From positions 557,349-621,348 of the forward strand of contig KQ965741.1 of NCBI GenBank assembly GCA_001574975.1: a stretch of DNA of 64,000 nucleotides. The letters run 5' to 3'. The translations under genes were made by a program, and so were the position numbers. Shown here piece by piece: positions 34,301 through 46,610 of this stretch. The stretch's first letter is position 1, and every line of letters starts with the position of its first letter. This DNA is from Gonapodya prolifera JEL478 (taxonomy: Eukaryota; Monoblepharomycota; Monoblepharidomycetes; Monoblepharidales; Gonapodyaceae). The notes below the pieces were generated by a model, which saw only the letters and a list, made by a program, of their open reading frames with translations, had not been told where the DNA came from and searched no databases.

Positions 34301-35019
34301 CTCCAATGGTGGAGACGTGAGTCTGATGACACCATGGATATGGTGAACTATATTGAAGAATCAATTCTTCTTTCCTCCCCATCACGGGTGAACCACTCCA
34401 CCCTAATTAAGCACACCGAGTACATCTACGTAAGCTACGTCGCTTGATTTTCGATCAACATACACCAAGTTGACCAATTTCTCGTGTCACTTTGATCAAT
34501 ATTGAAAAGAACCAGGGAGCTATCACTGCCCACTCCGCCCGGAAATAACGTTGGAGGACAGCCTGCATACTCCAACATAACGACAACCACGTCCACCGTT
34601 TCTACAAGCACCGAGAGTCCTCGAGGCGATACCACTACCACGTTCTTGGAAGATACCAGCAAGATACCATCATTTTCTACGACATCGTTCACTACATCTA
34701 CGACGAAGCCGACCGAAGTGTCTATATATACGTTAATTTTGCCCAGGACTACGACCAGGACGTCTAAAACGAGGTAACACGAATGCGCGAGATCAAACCT
34801 GAAAGTAACAAAGCTTAACCTCCCCCTCGTTTTTCTAGGACCACGTCTTCCACCCTCACCACTTGTAATCCCATTACGCGGACACGGACGTGAGTCTCTC
34901 AATGTCTTGAAGGATGTACAACGTGAAGGAAGATTATTCTTCCTTTTAGGACCACATTGTCACGAACATCCAGCACGAGCCGTTCTACAACCACATGGCG
35001 GCCTTGGTGGTATTATTAA
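31353..35019 (+). CDS. secreted HExxHG metallopeptidase C with Ser/Thr stalk
   Basis: Thirteen exons (31353-31866, 32050-32180, 32259-32487, 32583-32676, 32772-33172, 33256-33331, 33493-33537, 33603-33662, 33717-34316, 34412-34429, 34510-34773, 34839-34889, 34950-35019) give 850 aa. The signal peptide is FLLWLLAAAASLFFWAGVDA. Shared domain: PRFYPVCDE, a basic RRRRKRQ that could be a propeptide cleavage site, MFNADAAFWFQGDP, the zinc motif ATHELLHGMGFLSGW, LTPAYYMY, DFLMISYIPAGFTLDAQI and ILYSMGW. The tail has about 200 residues of TSTSETQTS-type repeats in exon 9, then a less regular Thr-rich part with TRTSKTR. It ends in WRPWWYY. The four-Cys motif of A and B was not found here. The exact 3' end is the weakest part: a donor just before the stop (GTGGTA) could extend it. 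Confidence 0.8.
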
Positions 35020-35184
35020 TATGTCGGACACCGATGTCCGACCTGACTTCTTCTGTCTTCGGACTTTTCCCGAGTCTAGTGCGATACATCCCGCCGGACG
35101 GTATATGCCCGTACAGTCACGTCACATTAATTCCTCATTCATTATTTATGCACAATGTAATACACCGTAAAAGAGACAACTTAA
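35020..35184. other. convergent spacer
   Basis: 3' flanks of metallopeptidase C and the CAF-1 gene; no gene seen. Confidence 0.4.
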
Positions 35185-38100
35185 TTAATTTGCCGCTTCG
35201 ACAATCGGTCCAACGCCACTGTCAACTTCCCCTTCAGTAACACTCTGGGAAGACGCCACTGTACCGATGTTTGGTTTCGGCGCAGGTACCGGTTTGACAT
35301 AGGTTTCTAGTATTCGTTTCTTTGTCTCCTCGTCGGTAGGGGCACTGAGATTCTACAAGAGAAAGCGAAGCGTGAGATGACGAACATTAGCTCGCTCACA
35401 AACACTCACGAGGGCAGTCCACAATTCATCGTGTACAAAGAATGCCTGATGCCCAAGATGCTTCCTGGTCTCTTTCTTCGCAATCTCTCTGATCTTTGAC
35501 TCCAAATGTACTTTCGATACTCCGCTGAATTTTTCGGTCGCCAGCGCACCCAGCAACTTCGGCATTGCCATTGCACAGCCATGAACAAAAAGTGCGAGTT
35601 CCGACAGTCGTTCTGATGGGAAAATTCCACGCGCGATTCCTCGTTTGCCTGGCGCTTTCTTCGGGTCGCCACTTGAAACCCCGTTGATTGTAGAGGTGTT
35701 ACCATCCGTGCTGATTGGTTCATCTAACCGTTCCTGTTCGTGATTCCCGTATGTTTTGAATGGGTCAAGACCGTCAGATAAACCTTCATATACAAGATCA
35801 GGATGGGTCATCTCAATCATATCAAAGCTTCCTCACCTTCCACGAGTGACTCAACTCGCAGCTCAAGAAGTAAAGTACTCCGAGAATCATCTTCGTCCCA
35901 AAAGGGCCCGACCACCACAGGGACCAATTGCTCAATTGTTCGAGGTTTTATCTCCGTTTTTCGTTTCGAAATCTTGCCTATGTAAATTCAATTGTATTTG
36001 AGCTGAGCACAAAATAAACTGACTGCGTTCTACTCACCTTGAGAATATGATTCGCCCCCTTCCATCCCTTCACCGTCACTCAAGTATCCGTCGGGGACGA
36101 GCCAATCGTCCTCCTCTTCATCATCTACTACATCTTTGCCCTTGGGTTCCTCTTCTTCGTCATCCTCACTGACGAGATCCTCGCCATCCTCGTCCTCCCA
36201 TTCTTCCTCGCTATCAAATTCATAATCAAGCTCACCGTCTTGCCCAAACGGCCGCCGAGCGAGGACATCTTTCGATGTTTTGGAAAATGGTCCTGAAGAA
36301 AGAATTGAATCCAATCACATAGGCCCATTTAAACGGGATTGGGTACTCACCCCACCACGCCGGTCGTACTCCGATGTCTATTCCGCTCCTGAACTGAAGT
36401 AACTTTTTCCGGTTCACGTAGACAGGAAGCTCTGCGGCGGGATCCCCTACTTCCATCACATCTGGAGGTGGTGCTAACTTGCGGGAACGATTCTTCCGGA
36501 GGTTTGCAGGTGGAATAGATGAGAGCCAGGTGTGAATGGTGACTAAACGGAAATGTTTAGAATGCACAAACGTGTCAAACAATAATGTCGAATCTTACCG
36601 CTCTCATCTTGCTGTTCAAAGACTGAGTCGAACGCATCGTCGACTTTTCCACTCTCTGACGAAATCGACGGAACTCCATCATCCTCTTTCGAACTCCCTT
36701 TCGTGTCAACAGTGGTGACACTCGGAGGTGGCGTCGCCGCCACCGGTTTGAGAAAGTTCTTTAGGAAATTAGCCTGCTTCGACTTTGCGTTGTCCAACTT
36801 CCTCTGTGCTTCAAGCTTCTCAGCGTCCTGTTTACAGACTCCGGTTAGGAGTAGCAATTGCTGGAAAGTTGCTCTTTTGTGCATACCTTCTTTTCTTTCT
36901 CAATTCGTTTTTGCTCGCGCTCCCGCCGTTTGACTTCTTTGACCTGAAGGATTAAAGTGAAGATGAGCCTTTCGTGCCTTGATTAAGCGATCCCTTCAAG
37001 TTGTCTTGTCCCCGCCATAAACGCCCCATAAGTCAGACGACCCCGGGGAAGAAAGAGTTGCCGCATCCCAGATTCCGCTCGTAATCCAAGCCGCACCGCT
37101 CCCAGAGAGAGCGTAAATAATAAAATAAAACAATACACACCGGATCTACCTCCTTCTCCTCTTCCTTTATCTCCTCGAACTTCAAACCGCGAAATTCCTG
37201 GGCATCTCGAACATCCACATCGCCCGTGTCCGAGCTTGGGGCCAATGAGATGGAGCTGAGCCCAGCTGGTCCAACCACAGGCAGATTGGCTCTCGGCAAG
37301 TCGGGCACAGTTGCCGCACGCTTCTTCTGTTTTGCTGGTGCTTTGGGCTTTGCGGATCTCACCTCTGAGTCTCCGGCAGTCTAAAAGGCGCATTTGCAAA
37401 TATTGGTTGTTACTGGTTCAGTTGCAAGTAACCATGAAGGCAAATTGCTCACTTCAATTTTAATGGAGCTTCCCTCCGCCTTCATAACCACTTCCTCCAT
37501 CTTCACAGCACCTCTCTCGCCTTTGACACCATCCATCTTCTTCTTCTTAATGCTGGCCATTTCGCGCTCCTTCTCCTCGTCCGTCATGCCTTCTAACTGC
37601 TTCATTAAGGCTAAGCGGGCCTGTTCCCGTCGTTCTCGACGAGCCGACAGAGACTCAACAGTGGCGCTCGGGAAAGTGTTGGTCAGATAAGCATCCCGAA
37701 CCTCCCATCGTGCGAGGGCGAGAGCCTGGAATTAGCGGGACGCGAGAGCCACACAACATCGGCAAGTGTTGATACAACAACCAACAACACGAAATGGGGC
37801 TCACCGCATTCGTGGTACCATCGCTTCTGCAAACTCCGTAGATCTTCCTCTCCGCGACTTTGTCCAATGCTTTCAACACCGTCGGGAGACTCAAAAACCC
37901 TCCCCGCTGCTCCTTCACGGTCTTCTTCTTCCCCTTGGAGCTACTGTTTTTCCTCTTGGCACCCTCGTCGCCGTCTGCGGCCGCGTCCGCATCAGACTCG
38001 GAAGGCTCGTCCTTGACTTCATCCTTGACCTCATCCAACGAAGGAAACAACGCCCCGAGAATGTTGCGGGCGAGGGAGGGCTTCTCGAGCTCGCTGATAC

Positions 38101-39352
38101 GGAATGTGCTTTAGGGTAAATATGAGCTCTGAGCGGAGTGGATCCACGTACCTGTCCTGTGCGAATATTCCCACAAGGGGGGACCACTCATCGGGAATCT
38201 CATCTAACACGGTGACTCCGGCATCCTTTTGTTGCTTCACCCATCCATGCCAGCGTCCAAGCTCGGTCACAGCCCACGGTTGCGCGGTGTAGCGGACTTT
38301 GCTTTCCCGGAAGTGGACGCGGCCCGATTCCAGACGGGCTACGGCGTCGGAGGTTCCAGACGCGGTCGAAGGCGGGGCGTCGTCCCCGGGGGCGGTTACT
38401 CGGGGACGTTTCGATGGAGGTTGAGTTGGTGCAGGTGCTGATTCTGCACAGACAAGCGTTTAGTGAACTTGTTCAGGTCGCGAAAACTCCCGACTCGCAC
38501 CTTCAAGTTTCACTTCAGCCCCATCTTTGACCGATTCGTCAATCTCCATCAAATCCTTGGAATCAATATCTTGCGTAGGGGTAGCTAGTGTGTGTCGAGG
38601 TGAGCAAGGGACGTTACGAGAAAACGATGCAGTTTCTCACTTCCAAGATCCTGGGCTGAAGAGCCCTCCATCTTGACCGAAACGTCATCTATACAAACCG
38701 CCATTGATTTGGTTTGCTGCTCGTGTTCCCTCGCAATTCGATTGCGGGAATGCCTGCTCCTGACGCATGTTCTGCGTTCGGTGCACTCACTTCGAGACTC
38801 GTGACCTTCCACCTGCTCGTCCATTTCCGCCATCTCCGCGGTGCGCTTCTTTCCCGCATGAGCTTCTGGTTCGACTGATAACGTTGTCGGAACAACAGGG
38901 GGGTCGACGTTAACATCTGCATACCGAGCGATGTGAAGGGCGTCAGCGAAAAATCGACACAACAGATAAGCCGGATTGCCACATATCGCCGGTCCTCCCA
39001 TCAGGTATTGATTCACCCAAGCCTTACTTGCACACAGACCTGGTTGTGTTGTTGTGAGTTCTTCGCCCGATGCTTCAACATCCGAGTCCAGGTTGATGAC
39101 CACCACAGACGATTTCACCACGCCCGGTTTCACATTTTCCCGAGAGTTCTCGTCCTTGACCTTTACGTCCCCTTTTTCGCTGGAATGTTTGAAAAGAGAG
39201 AACAGGTTTGGCTGAAAAACGGGGTTCTGAGCCTTGGATGTTCCAAGGGGGGTTATCGCAGACCTTTCGGCGCCTGGGTCAGCCACCGACGAAGTGTTCC
39301 TGGTTTTCTTTTTCGTCCCCTTGGACGTGGACGATGCGGATTTTGGGGGCAT
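35185..39352 (-). CDS. chromatin assembly factor 1 large subunit (p150/Cac1)
   Basis: About a dozen exons. The ATG at 39352 (MPPKSASSTS) is used; the frame upstream has only a TTG. CAF-1 deposits H3-H4 behind the replication fork, with this subunit binding PCNA and histones. Seen: a disordered N-terminus with VFQPNLFSLF, which could hold a PIP-like element; a long Lys/Glu region (VKRREREQKRIEKEKK and KLEAQRKLDNAKSKQANFLKNF) matching the KER domain; then the acidic ED signature DYEFDSEEEWEDEDGEDL followed by DWLVPDGYLSDGEG, which is diagnostic of the family. The C-terminus (residues from about 35.2-35.75 kb) has LSELALFVHGCAMAMPKLL and fits the winged-helix region. An extra block before the KER (38.1-38.4 kb, RWHGWVKQQKDAG) is not known to me in other fungi. 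Confidence 0.88.
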
Positions 39353-39800
39353 AGCTGGGTTCTGTTGCAAGAGTTGTCAAAGGGGTGAAAGGGAGGCATC
39401 CAACCGTGTAACGACCGCATATCAAAGCAAAAGCTTTTGCCAGAGACGCGTTTCGAACAATCTAAGTGCAGATCGTCCAGCCGTGGGGTGCCACCGCAGG
39501 GCATGTGCCTTTTTCATGCAGATAACGCTGGATGGATCACCTTTCCTCGGATCCAGGCATCCACTTAAACCTGATGTTCGAGCATGCCCAACAGCGCTCT
39601 CCAATGAAGGCTGTGTCCGCATCGTTTCCAACCTTGTCACAAGGCACCGCCATTCCATTGCCCGCTGATTTGAGCGTGATTCCGGGATCCGTTCCGAAAA
39701 AACAAACCAAATATATACACACGTTCCGAGAAAGATGGAACAGCAAGGTTAGTGATCGTGGATATCGGGGAGTCGTAGGGGGGTTTGGAATTGGTGGTCG
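39353..39800. promoter_or_regulatory. divergent intergenic region
   Basis: Between CAF-1 (minus) and the SMYD4-like gene (plus). No specific motif named. The true promoter may extend to 39884 if the second Met of the SMYD4-like frame is the start. Confidence 0.35.
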
Positions 39801-42486
39801 ATGCTCTCGCTTTGGTCACGAGCCTCCAAACGAAGAAATCTTCCCCCTCCGAAGGCTTTTTCCCCTTCAATCCTCGATGTTCGCATGCTTTCCGCAATCG
39901 ATGACGTCCTGGACGTGAAAAGGGCGTGGAAGGTGTGGGTCGAGAGTGTTCAGCATACAGTCAATGACAGGACAGTGCTGGAAGACCGAATCAAGGCATT
40001 GCGGTCTGCGATAGCTGGCAGGGGCGACGATCTTGTCCGTATTTTCAACTCTCGAGAAGGATCACGAAGTTTGAAGGTGCCAACCGGCTCAAAGAGTTTG
40101 GCACGGGCACAAGGGATTCGCGAAAGAGCCAACGCCGCCTACGCTGACACGAGATGGATGGAGGCACTTTCCCTTTACACCGAGGCACTTGCGGTTGCAC
40201 CGAGTGACTCAAATGAGCATGCCTTGGCACTGTCCGACAGATCCGCAACACTGAATGAGCTTCAGAAATTAGAGGAATGTCTCCAGGACATTGACCGGGC
40301 GCTTAATCTCCCAGAACACGCACGGACGGTGGTTCTCACTGCAAAGCTCCTGAAGCGTAGGGCTACTTACTTGCTGTCCTCCCCATCACCGGGAATCAAA
40401 ATCTGTGGTGCAACCCCACGGCAGCATCCGTCCATCACTGCACTGGAAGAGGCGCTTGCACTTCTAACGGTCGCCGCGCCGAAAGACTCGGAAGCCGCCA
40501 AGTGGATGAAGCGTATTGAAACGGATCTCAAGGAGACGAAACGAACTATCATGCGGGATAAGAGACAACCCTGGACCCCCAATACCTCGAAATCCACAAC
40601 GGCAAGAAGAACACTGGACGCAGGCGTCCGAGTGGAGCGTACACCATTCGCGGGGCGTGGTCTCATCTCAACGAAACCATTGTCGCCCCCACTGGCCATT
40701 TTGGAAGAACCACCTTACGCAGCGCTTTCTGTCTCCGATACATGTTCCTACTGTCTACATGATCTTCCGCTGAACCCAATCCCGTGCAAGCTGTGCTCGA
40801 GCGAAATGTACTGCGGCGGCCCATGCCAGGTCGCCGCGTGGGAGGCGTGGCATCACGTCGAGTGCGAACTCGCTGTGGGCGGGCTGGGGGTATCCGCATT
40901 CCTAAGGGTCGCGCCTCCCCACGTCAGGCTTGGACTCAGGGGTTTCTGGCGTTGGCGAGCGGAAATGTCACACGGTGAAAAAGCCCCTGCCCCAACTGAC
41001 GACTCTGCGTTAGATTTGACACCGCAGTGGACGAGCCTTTGGACTGGCCTGTCTGAGCTTGTCTCGCAACTCAACGCGGCATCTTCTCTCGACCTCAACC
41101 ACCCGGACCTACTCTTCGAATCCGCTCTCGCGGCAGCAGTGGTCGCCGAAATCTCACCTGAACCACTCCTCGAACCCCACCGTCAACCACCTCACGAGTC
41201 CGCAGCCGCATCTGCGGAAATCGCGCTCACCATGTCCATGTTGCGAGCACTGCGCAACACCATGGCGGTCAAGCGAGTCGTTCGCACACAGGAGGGCGAG
41301 TCCAGCGCGGACGAGTACGAGCGGCACGTTGGGTCCGCTGTTTACCTGTTTGGGAGCATGGCGAATCATAGGTGTGTTGTTGATGCGTGCGTGCGTGTGC
41401 ACGAGATGCGAATGCTGAAAGTTTGGAACGCAAAGCTGTGTGCCCAACGCTGTTGCAACCTTTGTCGATGGAGCGAACCTCACCCTCAGACTGGTCAAAC
41501 CCGTTCAATCGGGTAGCGAAGTGACCATTAGCTATGTGGGTTTCTTCCTCCTTAATTATACTTTGAGCATTGGTCAAACATCACACCACCAAATCCCAGG
41601 GTCCAACCGACACCCGTATACCATCGAGAGAAGTCAGGCGACAAATCCTCCAAGATAAATGGGACTTTTGCTGCCGATGTGGAGCATGCGAGACCGAAAG
41701 GTACGCAACAACTGATCGGTGTTCATTGTGGCGGAGGAGGTCACTCCATTCATGCCAACAGAAGCTCCACTTTCCCGAACCCTCGCGCCTCTTTTAAATG
41801 TACTCGATTTCCAAAGTGCCAGTACCCAGTACCGGAAACGAATCGTACCTGCCCAAGTTGCGGTGAGAAACTAAATATGGATTTGAGACAACAGGTGTGG
41901 AACCCGTTTCTCAGCAGAAGCTCTTTTCGTGCACTGCAATACGAATTAGCTCTTTTAAACGCAATCACAGGTGCTCGCGAGAGCCATTCCAATGTCGAAT
42001 CCTTCCATGACATCCTTACCGTCGCTCCTCGCCGCCCACCGTGATCTTTCATTGATCTTGCATCCAGCGAACCTTGTGCTTGCTCGCTTATCTGACCGCA
42101 TTGGGCGACTCTACGCTGAACGTAAGGAGTTGTCTCTCGCCTGGCCCTTTGTGTGGGCATCAGCACAAGTGGTGGGCCAAGTTTTCGGCCAGCGAAGTTT
42201 GGAATACTGCAGAGAGGTTGTTAAGCTCTGTGCAATCGCTTTTGGTTTTGTTGGGAGTCAGAAGTCTGCGCGAGGGAGCACAGAATCTGGCCAAACACGC
42301 ACCGATGTACCCTTGCCAACGCGACTCTTGTTGGACAACCTGCTTGCTGAGGGACTATCGCTGTTTGAGACTTTACACAACATCACTGCCGTAAACGTCA
42401 AGACGAAAGTTCGCCTAGGGGAACGTTTGACTTTGGAAGAAGAAGACGTTCGGGACCTAACGAGAATGACAGAGTTCAGTTCATAG
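39801..42486 (+). CDS. SET and MYND domain protein, SMYD4-like
   Basis: Exons 39801-41371, 41436-41535, 41600-41700, 41762-41894 and 41971-42486 give 806 aa (778 if the Met at 39885 is used, which fits family starts better). TPR-like helices lie at about residues 105-200 (RERANAAYADTRWMEALSLYTEAL). The SET domain begins with VERTPFAGRGLIS and is split by a MYND zinc finger (CSYCLHDLPLNPIPCKLCSS, then YCGGPCQ, HHVEC). The SET core SMANHSCVPNA is made by the first splice, followed by GSEVTISYGPTD. The post-SET FCCRCGAC and a second Cys cluster (KCTRFPKCQY, TCPSCGEK) follow. This TPR-MYND-SET order is that of SMYD4, a putative protein lysine methyltransferase. Substrate unknown. The C-terminal 170 residues are helical, TPR-like. 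Confidence 0.85.
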
Positions 42487-42617
42487 TTGGCTCCAGCCAG
42501 TAATTATGCACATGTATACAATTTATAAATACTAATCGACATCTCGAAAAGGTACTTTGCAACTACCAATAAATCGACTGCAAAATGGAAAGGGATGATA
42601 GCAAACACCAGACCAGA

Positions 42618-45600
42618 TCATTTCTTCTTTCGCATGCCCTTCCGGGAAGATGCACTCGCGAGAGCATGAGGCATTTTTCGAGGAAGTGCTTCCGCGGTTT
42701 GCTCGCGCCGTTCTTGTTCTCTCTTGGCCATCTATCAGAAAAGTTAGAAAGCGACCGGAACGGTAAGAGCAAGTCTAATCACCTCTTTCGCAGTCCTGGA
42801 CTTAAGTTCCTCTCTTGTAAGTGGTCGTTCTTCCTGACCCTCGCCGTCTGAATCCCTGTCATCCCTGCAACAAGCCAGTTGTGAGGGGTGCGAACTGATC
42901 AACTGGAACAATTTCACACTTACGACGGAGGTACCTCAACGACCAGTGTGCCCACTGGTGCAGCGGGACCCATTCCAAGCATGCTGTCGGTGGGTGCGCC
43001 GCCCGCGACGACCCCATCGACAGCTGTAACGTTCTCGGCGGCTGGTTTCCTCGTGAGACTTGCGACAAGGAAGTTCAGCAGCAGGAGATCCGTGGTGCGT
43101 TTTTCCAAATACGCCAACGCCTGAGATGTAAATGCTGCTGGATCCTGCGGTTTGGTTGGAGTATCGTGGGGCCGGGCTGAAGTGGGCTTCGTTTGTCCGA
43201 CGCTAGCAATATCTGCAACTTGCGAGAGCAAACCAACGAGTTCCGAGTCCGTTTTTCCAATTGAGGCGAGAGTGGATGAATTGACATCAGTATCAGTTGA
43301 CCCATCAAGCACTGACTGGGACCCGAGCAGGTGGACACCGGACCCTCGGGGGGTTCCCGCCGAGCCCGAAACAGCAGGGTTTGCCACGTCCATTGAAAAT
43401 CTGAGTGCCTTGCGTGCGGACTTTGCACGAGGCTTTGAGCCTGCGCTCCCCGGACGAGAAGTGGCAGCTTGACCTCCCATTTCTTCGGTAGAAGGAGCAG
43501 TGTTTGGTCTGGAACTGGGAGCAGACAGTTGATCTTTATCTTTGATCTCCCCTTCTCCACTGCTAGCATCACGCGGTTTTCCATCAACAACAGGCACGTC
43601 GGGCAGTTCGAGCACCCCAACTTCCTTCCGCGGTGTGTGAACAAGAACGCTCTTAATCTCTCGCTGCTTTTCCCTCTGCTGTCTGTCTTTTGCCTGCTGA
43701 GTTCCAACGGAGGTACCAGATCCCGAGCTGCCGAGTCCGAATACTGACAAAATTGGTCCAAGTTCTGCCAATTTGCCGAGAGCAAGTGCTGCATGATCGC
43801 GAAGATATGCCAGATCCATGTGGAATTGAGTGAGTTCCGATTCGTAGTGTGCTCGGCGTGTCGATAAGTCTCCAAGAGTGTTCTAATCGTATGAAGGTGA
43901 GGTTTCCGAATCTCGCAAAATGACCGTCGCAGACACCAACCTCCAGAATTTTGACACGACGCATCGTTTCTTTCTCTTCAGCCTCTCCTTCTTTCTGCAG
44001 TTCGGATATCTTGGCTTGAAGTGTAGCGATTTCTTCATTAGCGACTTCAACCTCATTATTGATCTTGGTATACGGCATTTGGTTATTTGAAAACCTGGCA
44101 AGCGCAAGGGATTCCAGCAACAATGCTCACCTCAGTCACAAAGTTGAACAAGCTGAAGTTCTCCCCTTCCACGGACGATATCTTCTCTATAATCTTCTCC
44201 ACACCAGCTTGCCCAGGAGATATGTCAACGTCCATGCCAAGAACTTCCCCAACTTCCTTCCAAACGTCATGATAGTATGCAAGTAACTGAGTCGCCGACA
44301 TTGTGGCTGTGTTGGCGCCCCAGGTTCTCGAAAGCGCAGCTGCAGTTGCTGATGGAGCTCCGTTGAGAGAAGACGTCGGGTCTGCAGACGACGCAGATGG
44401 ACTTGCAGATTTGAGTCCAGCGCCTTCCACTGTAGACATAGTCAGTCCAGGTGCGCCCTTTGACCGGCCTCCGCCTGCTCTTGCTGGTGCCGATTTCGTG
44501 CCCATGCGACCTCGTGAGGCCCGACTTTCACCAGTCTTTGCAGCCATAAATTCTTTGAGCTTCCGATCCTGCTCGAGAATTCGATCAAGCTCCTTCATTT
44601 CCGAAAGGTATGCTTGGTGTTCCTTGTCTGACTTTTCTTTGAGGGCAAGCAGCTTGGACTGAGAGTCGTCCCTGAAGAATGGATTGCGAAGGGAAAATTA
44701 GATCATAAAACAGATGCCAAAAGGGCTCCACACAAGGTCGTATGAGTGGGCATTTCAGCGCAAGAAACACACCTAGACTCGTACGCTTGACCACTTTCCT
44801 CAACAACTTCCGCCATTCTCCTCTTGCAACCCTGTACGTCTCTCTCCACCCGCCCGGCGACTCGATCGAACATTCCCCTCTCGAAGCGCAATGCATCCAC
44901 AGCTCGACGTAATTGACGAAGTCGTAGCAGTGACGTATTGTATTTGACGAGTGCCTTCTCAAGACGAGATTCCAGGGAAAATACTTGCTTGGGGTCTGGA
45001 GGTGTTTGATGAGCTGGGCTAGCCTGAGTAGCCGCCGGGGACTGAAGAAGATGAGGTATACCCCCAGAGCTCGGCGAAGCAGACGGTGGCTTGCCATTGG
45101 TACCACCTGCTGCACCAGCACTTGCAGGGGATGTCGTCACGGATGTCATCGAAGGTGGAGCGGATCGCGCGGGTCTCCGAGCACGGTCCAATAGAGTGGT
45201 CTCAGAGGAGATCGCACCGAGACGTGTCTGAAGTTTACGAATCTTCAACAGAAGGTTTTCTAAGGAATAAGATGTGGTGCGCGATGAGATGGCAAGCAAT
45301 TGGTAGGAATGAAAGCAACAGATCAGTTGTCCCAGAATACGAAATCTACGCCATCCAAAGATGACTGCACTGCATTTGCACACCGACCCTTTGCGTCCCG
45401 CTCGGTGACACGACGTGAATATTAGGCCCCCAACAGTTTCTGTTCATACACACCTTCCATCTCCTTCAATTCTTCCGCTCTCCGCCCTTCCTTTCCCACT
45501 CCCCGCCCCGCTGACGCACCCCTACCCACTGCAGATCGTGCGCGGAGGAGTCGAGCTTCGTCCCGAAGTTGGTTGTTATCACGACGCAATGTCTCGAGGG

Positions 45601-46099
45601 CAGTTCTGTGGTGAGACGGAGAGCATGTTAGCCATGGCGTACAGAATCAAAGAGTGGATTTGATTTTAAAGTAGGCTTAATCAAAGAGCAATCGTTGCGC
45701 CGAAACTTCACATCCCACAACTCAGTACCATCCGTGAATCCCCCTCGAGGGATCCTCCCCGACCCATTAATTGTAGTACTGACCTTTGCCTCGCGATAAC
45801 AATTCTCGATTCATCCGAGTAGGCTCTTCTGTCACCCTCCATTAGTCTGAACTGTCGCTGGAGCTTGGCGAGCTCGATCTCGGCTACATCAAGTCCATTG
45901 CTTGAGTCAGTGAAACTAGATCGCTTCTACGCTTACCACATTTACCTATGCCTGGGTCCGCGCCATCCGTATCACCCTGTTGTCCGTTTGAAGTTCCATA
46001 TATGTCAGAATGGGCAGGAGAGCCAAGCCTCGCTGAGGATTTCGGGCGAGGCGATCCCATGCGTGGCATCGGTGCTGATGGCGATGATGAGAGTAGCAT
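42618..46099 (-). CDS. outer dynein arm docking complex coiled-coil protein, ODAD1/CCDC63-like
   Basis: The first exons, 45946-46099 and 45784-45883, join through the acceptor GATGTAG to read GIAEIELAKLQRQFRLMEGD and RRAYSDESRIVIARQR, the classic N-terminal signature of ODAD1/CCDC114-CCDC63 (Chlamydomonas DC2). Next come a short coiled-coil exon (ETLRRDNNQLRDEARLL, near 45.55-45.60 kb), ENLLLKIRKLQTRLGAIS, a Ser/Pro insert, and coiled coil through 44.8-44.6 kb. The second signature, GENFSLFNFVTEINNEVEVA, is split between the exons near 44.13 and 44.06 kb. The C-terminal third is disordered and ends in KGMRKKK. The protein tethers outer dynein arms to axonemal doublets. Exon limits near 45.4-45.6 kb are uncertain, with a possible 13-nt exon. 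Its presence argues for motile zoospores. Confidence 0.85.
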
Positions 46100-46610
46100 G
46101 GTTGCAAATCACGTTGATAGGTCCCTCGATCGTCGCAGAGAGGGGAATCGATACGTTCCACCCAAAGCTGCAGTGAGATCGTTGATGCAGTATCCAGTAG
46201 ATATGCCAAAGAATTGAGGGATCGCTTCGGTTTGGCTGATTCACCGAAGGATGTGTCCGATCAATTTCATATGAAGTTCAAAGATTCACTACAAATTTAA
46301 ACTGCTTGCTTCTGCCCCTTTCCTTCTGTTTGAATGCTCCTCCCCGTCATCAGTTTTGCTTTTATGAGAATAATTGCCTTGGTTGTTTTTAGAACAATAT
46401 TAATCAGATGGTTTATCATCGTTGGAGGTCGCTGGATGAGGTCGCGGCTGAGACATATTGTTAGAGACAAAACCTTCCAGCATTTAATGACGTAAGACGT
46501 ACTGGAAGAATTGCAGTAGTCGCCTTTGGAACTCTCAGGGCATCCTCTTTCGAAGCTGATCCTGTAAGCTACACACAATGATAGATTGTTTCCGAAATAA
46601 AAGAATGAGC
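46100..46610. other. intergenic
   Basis: Upstream of the ODAD1-like gene and downstream of the small gene at 46611. AT-rich with no convincing ORF. Confidence 0.4.

Noticed and set aside
39353-39370. Longer N-terminus of CAF-1 starting at 39370
   Set aside because: The codon there is TTG; the first ATG is at 39352.
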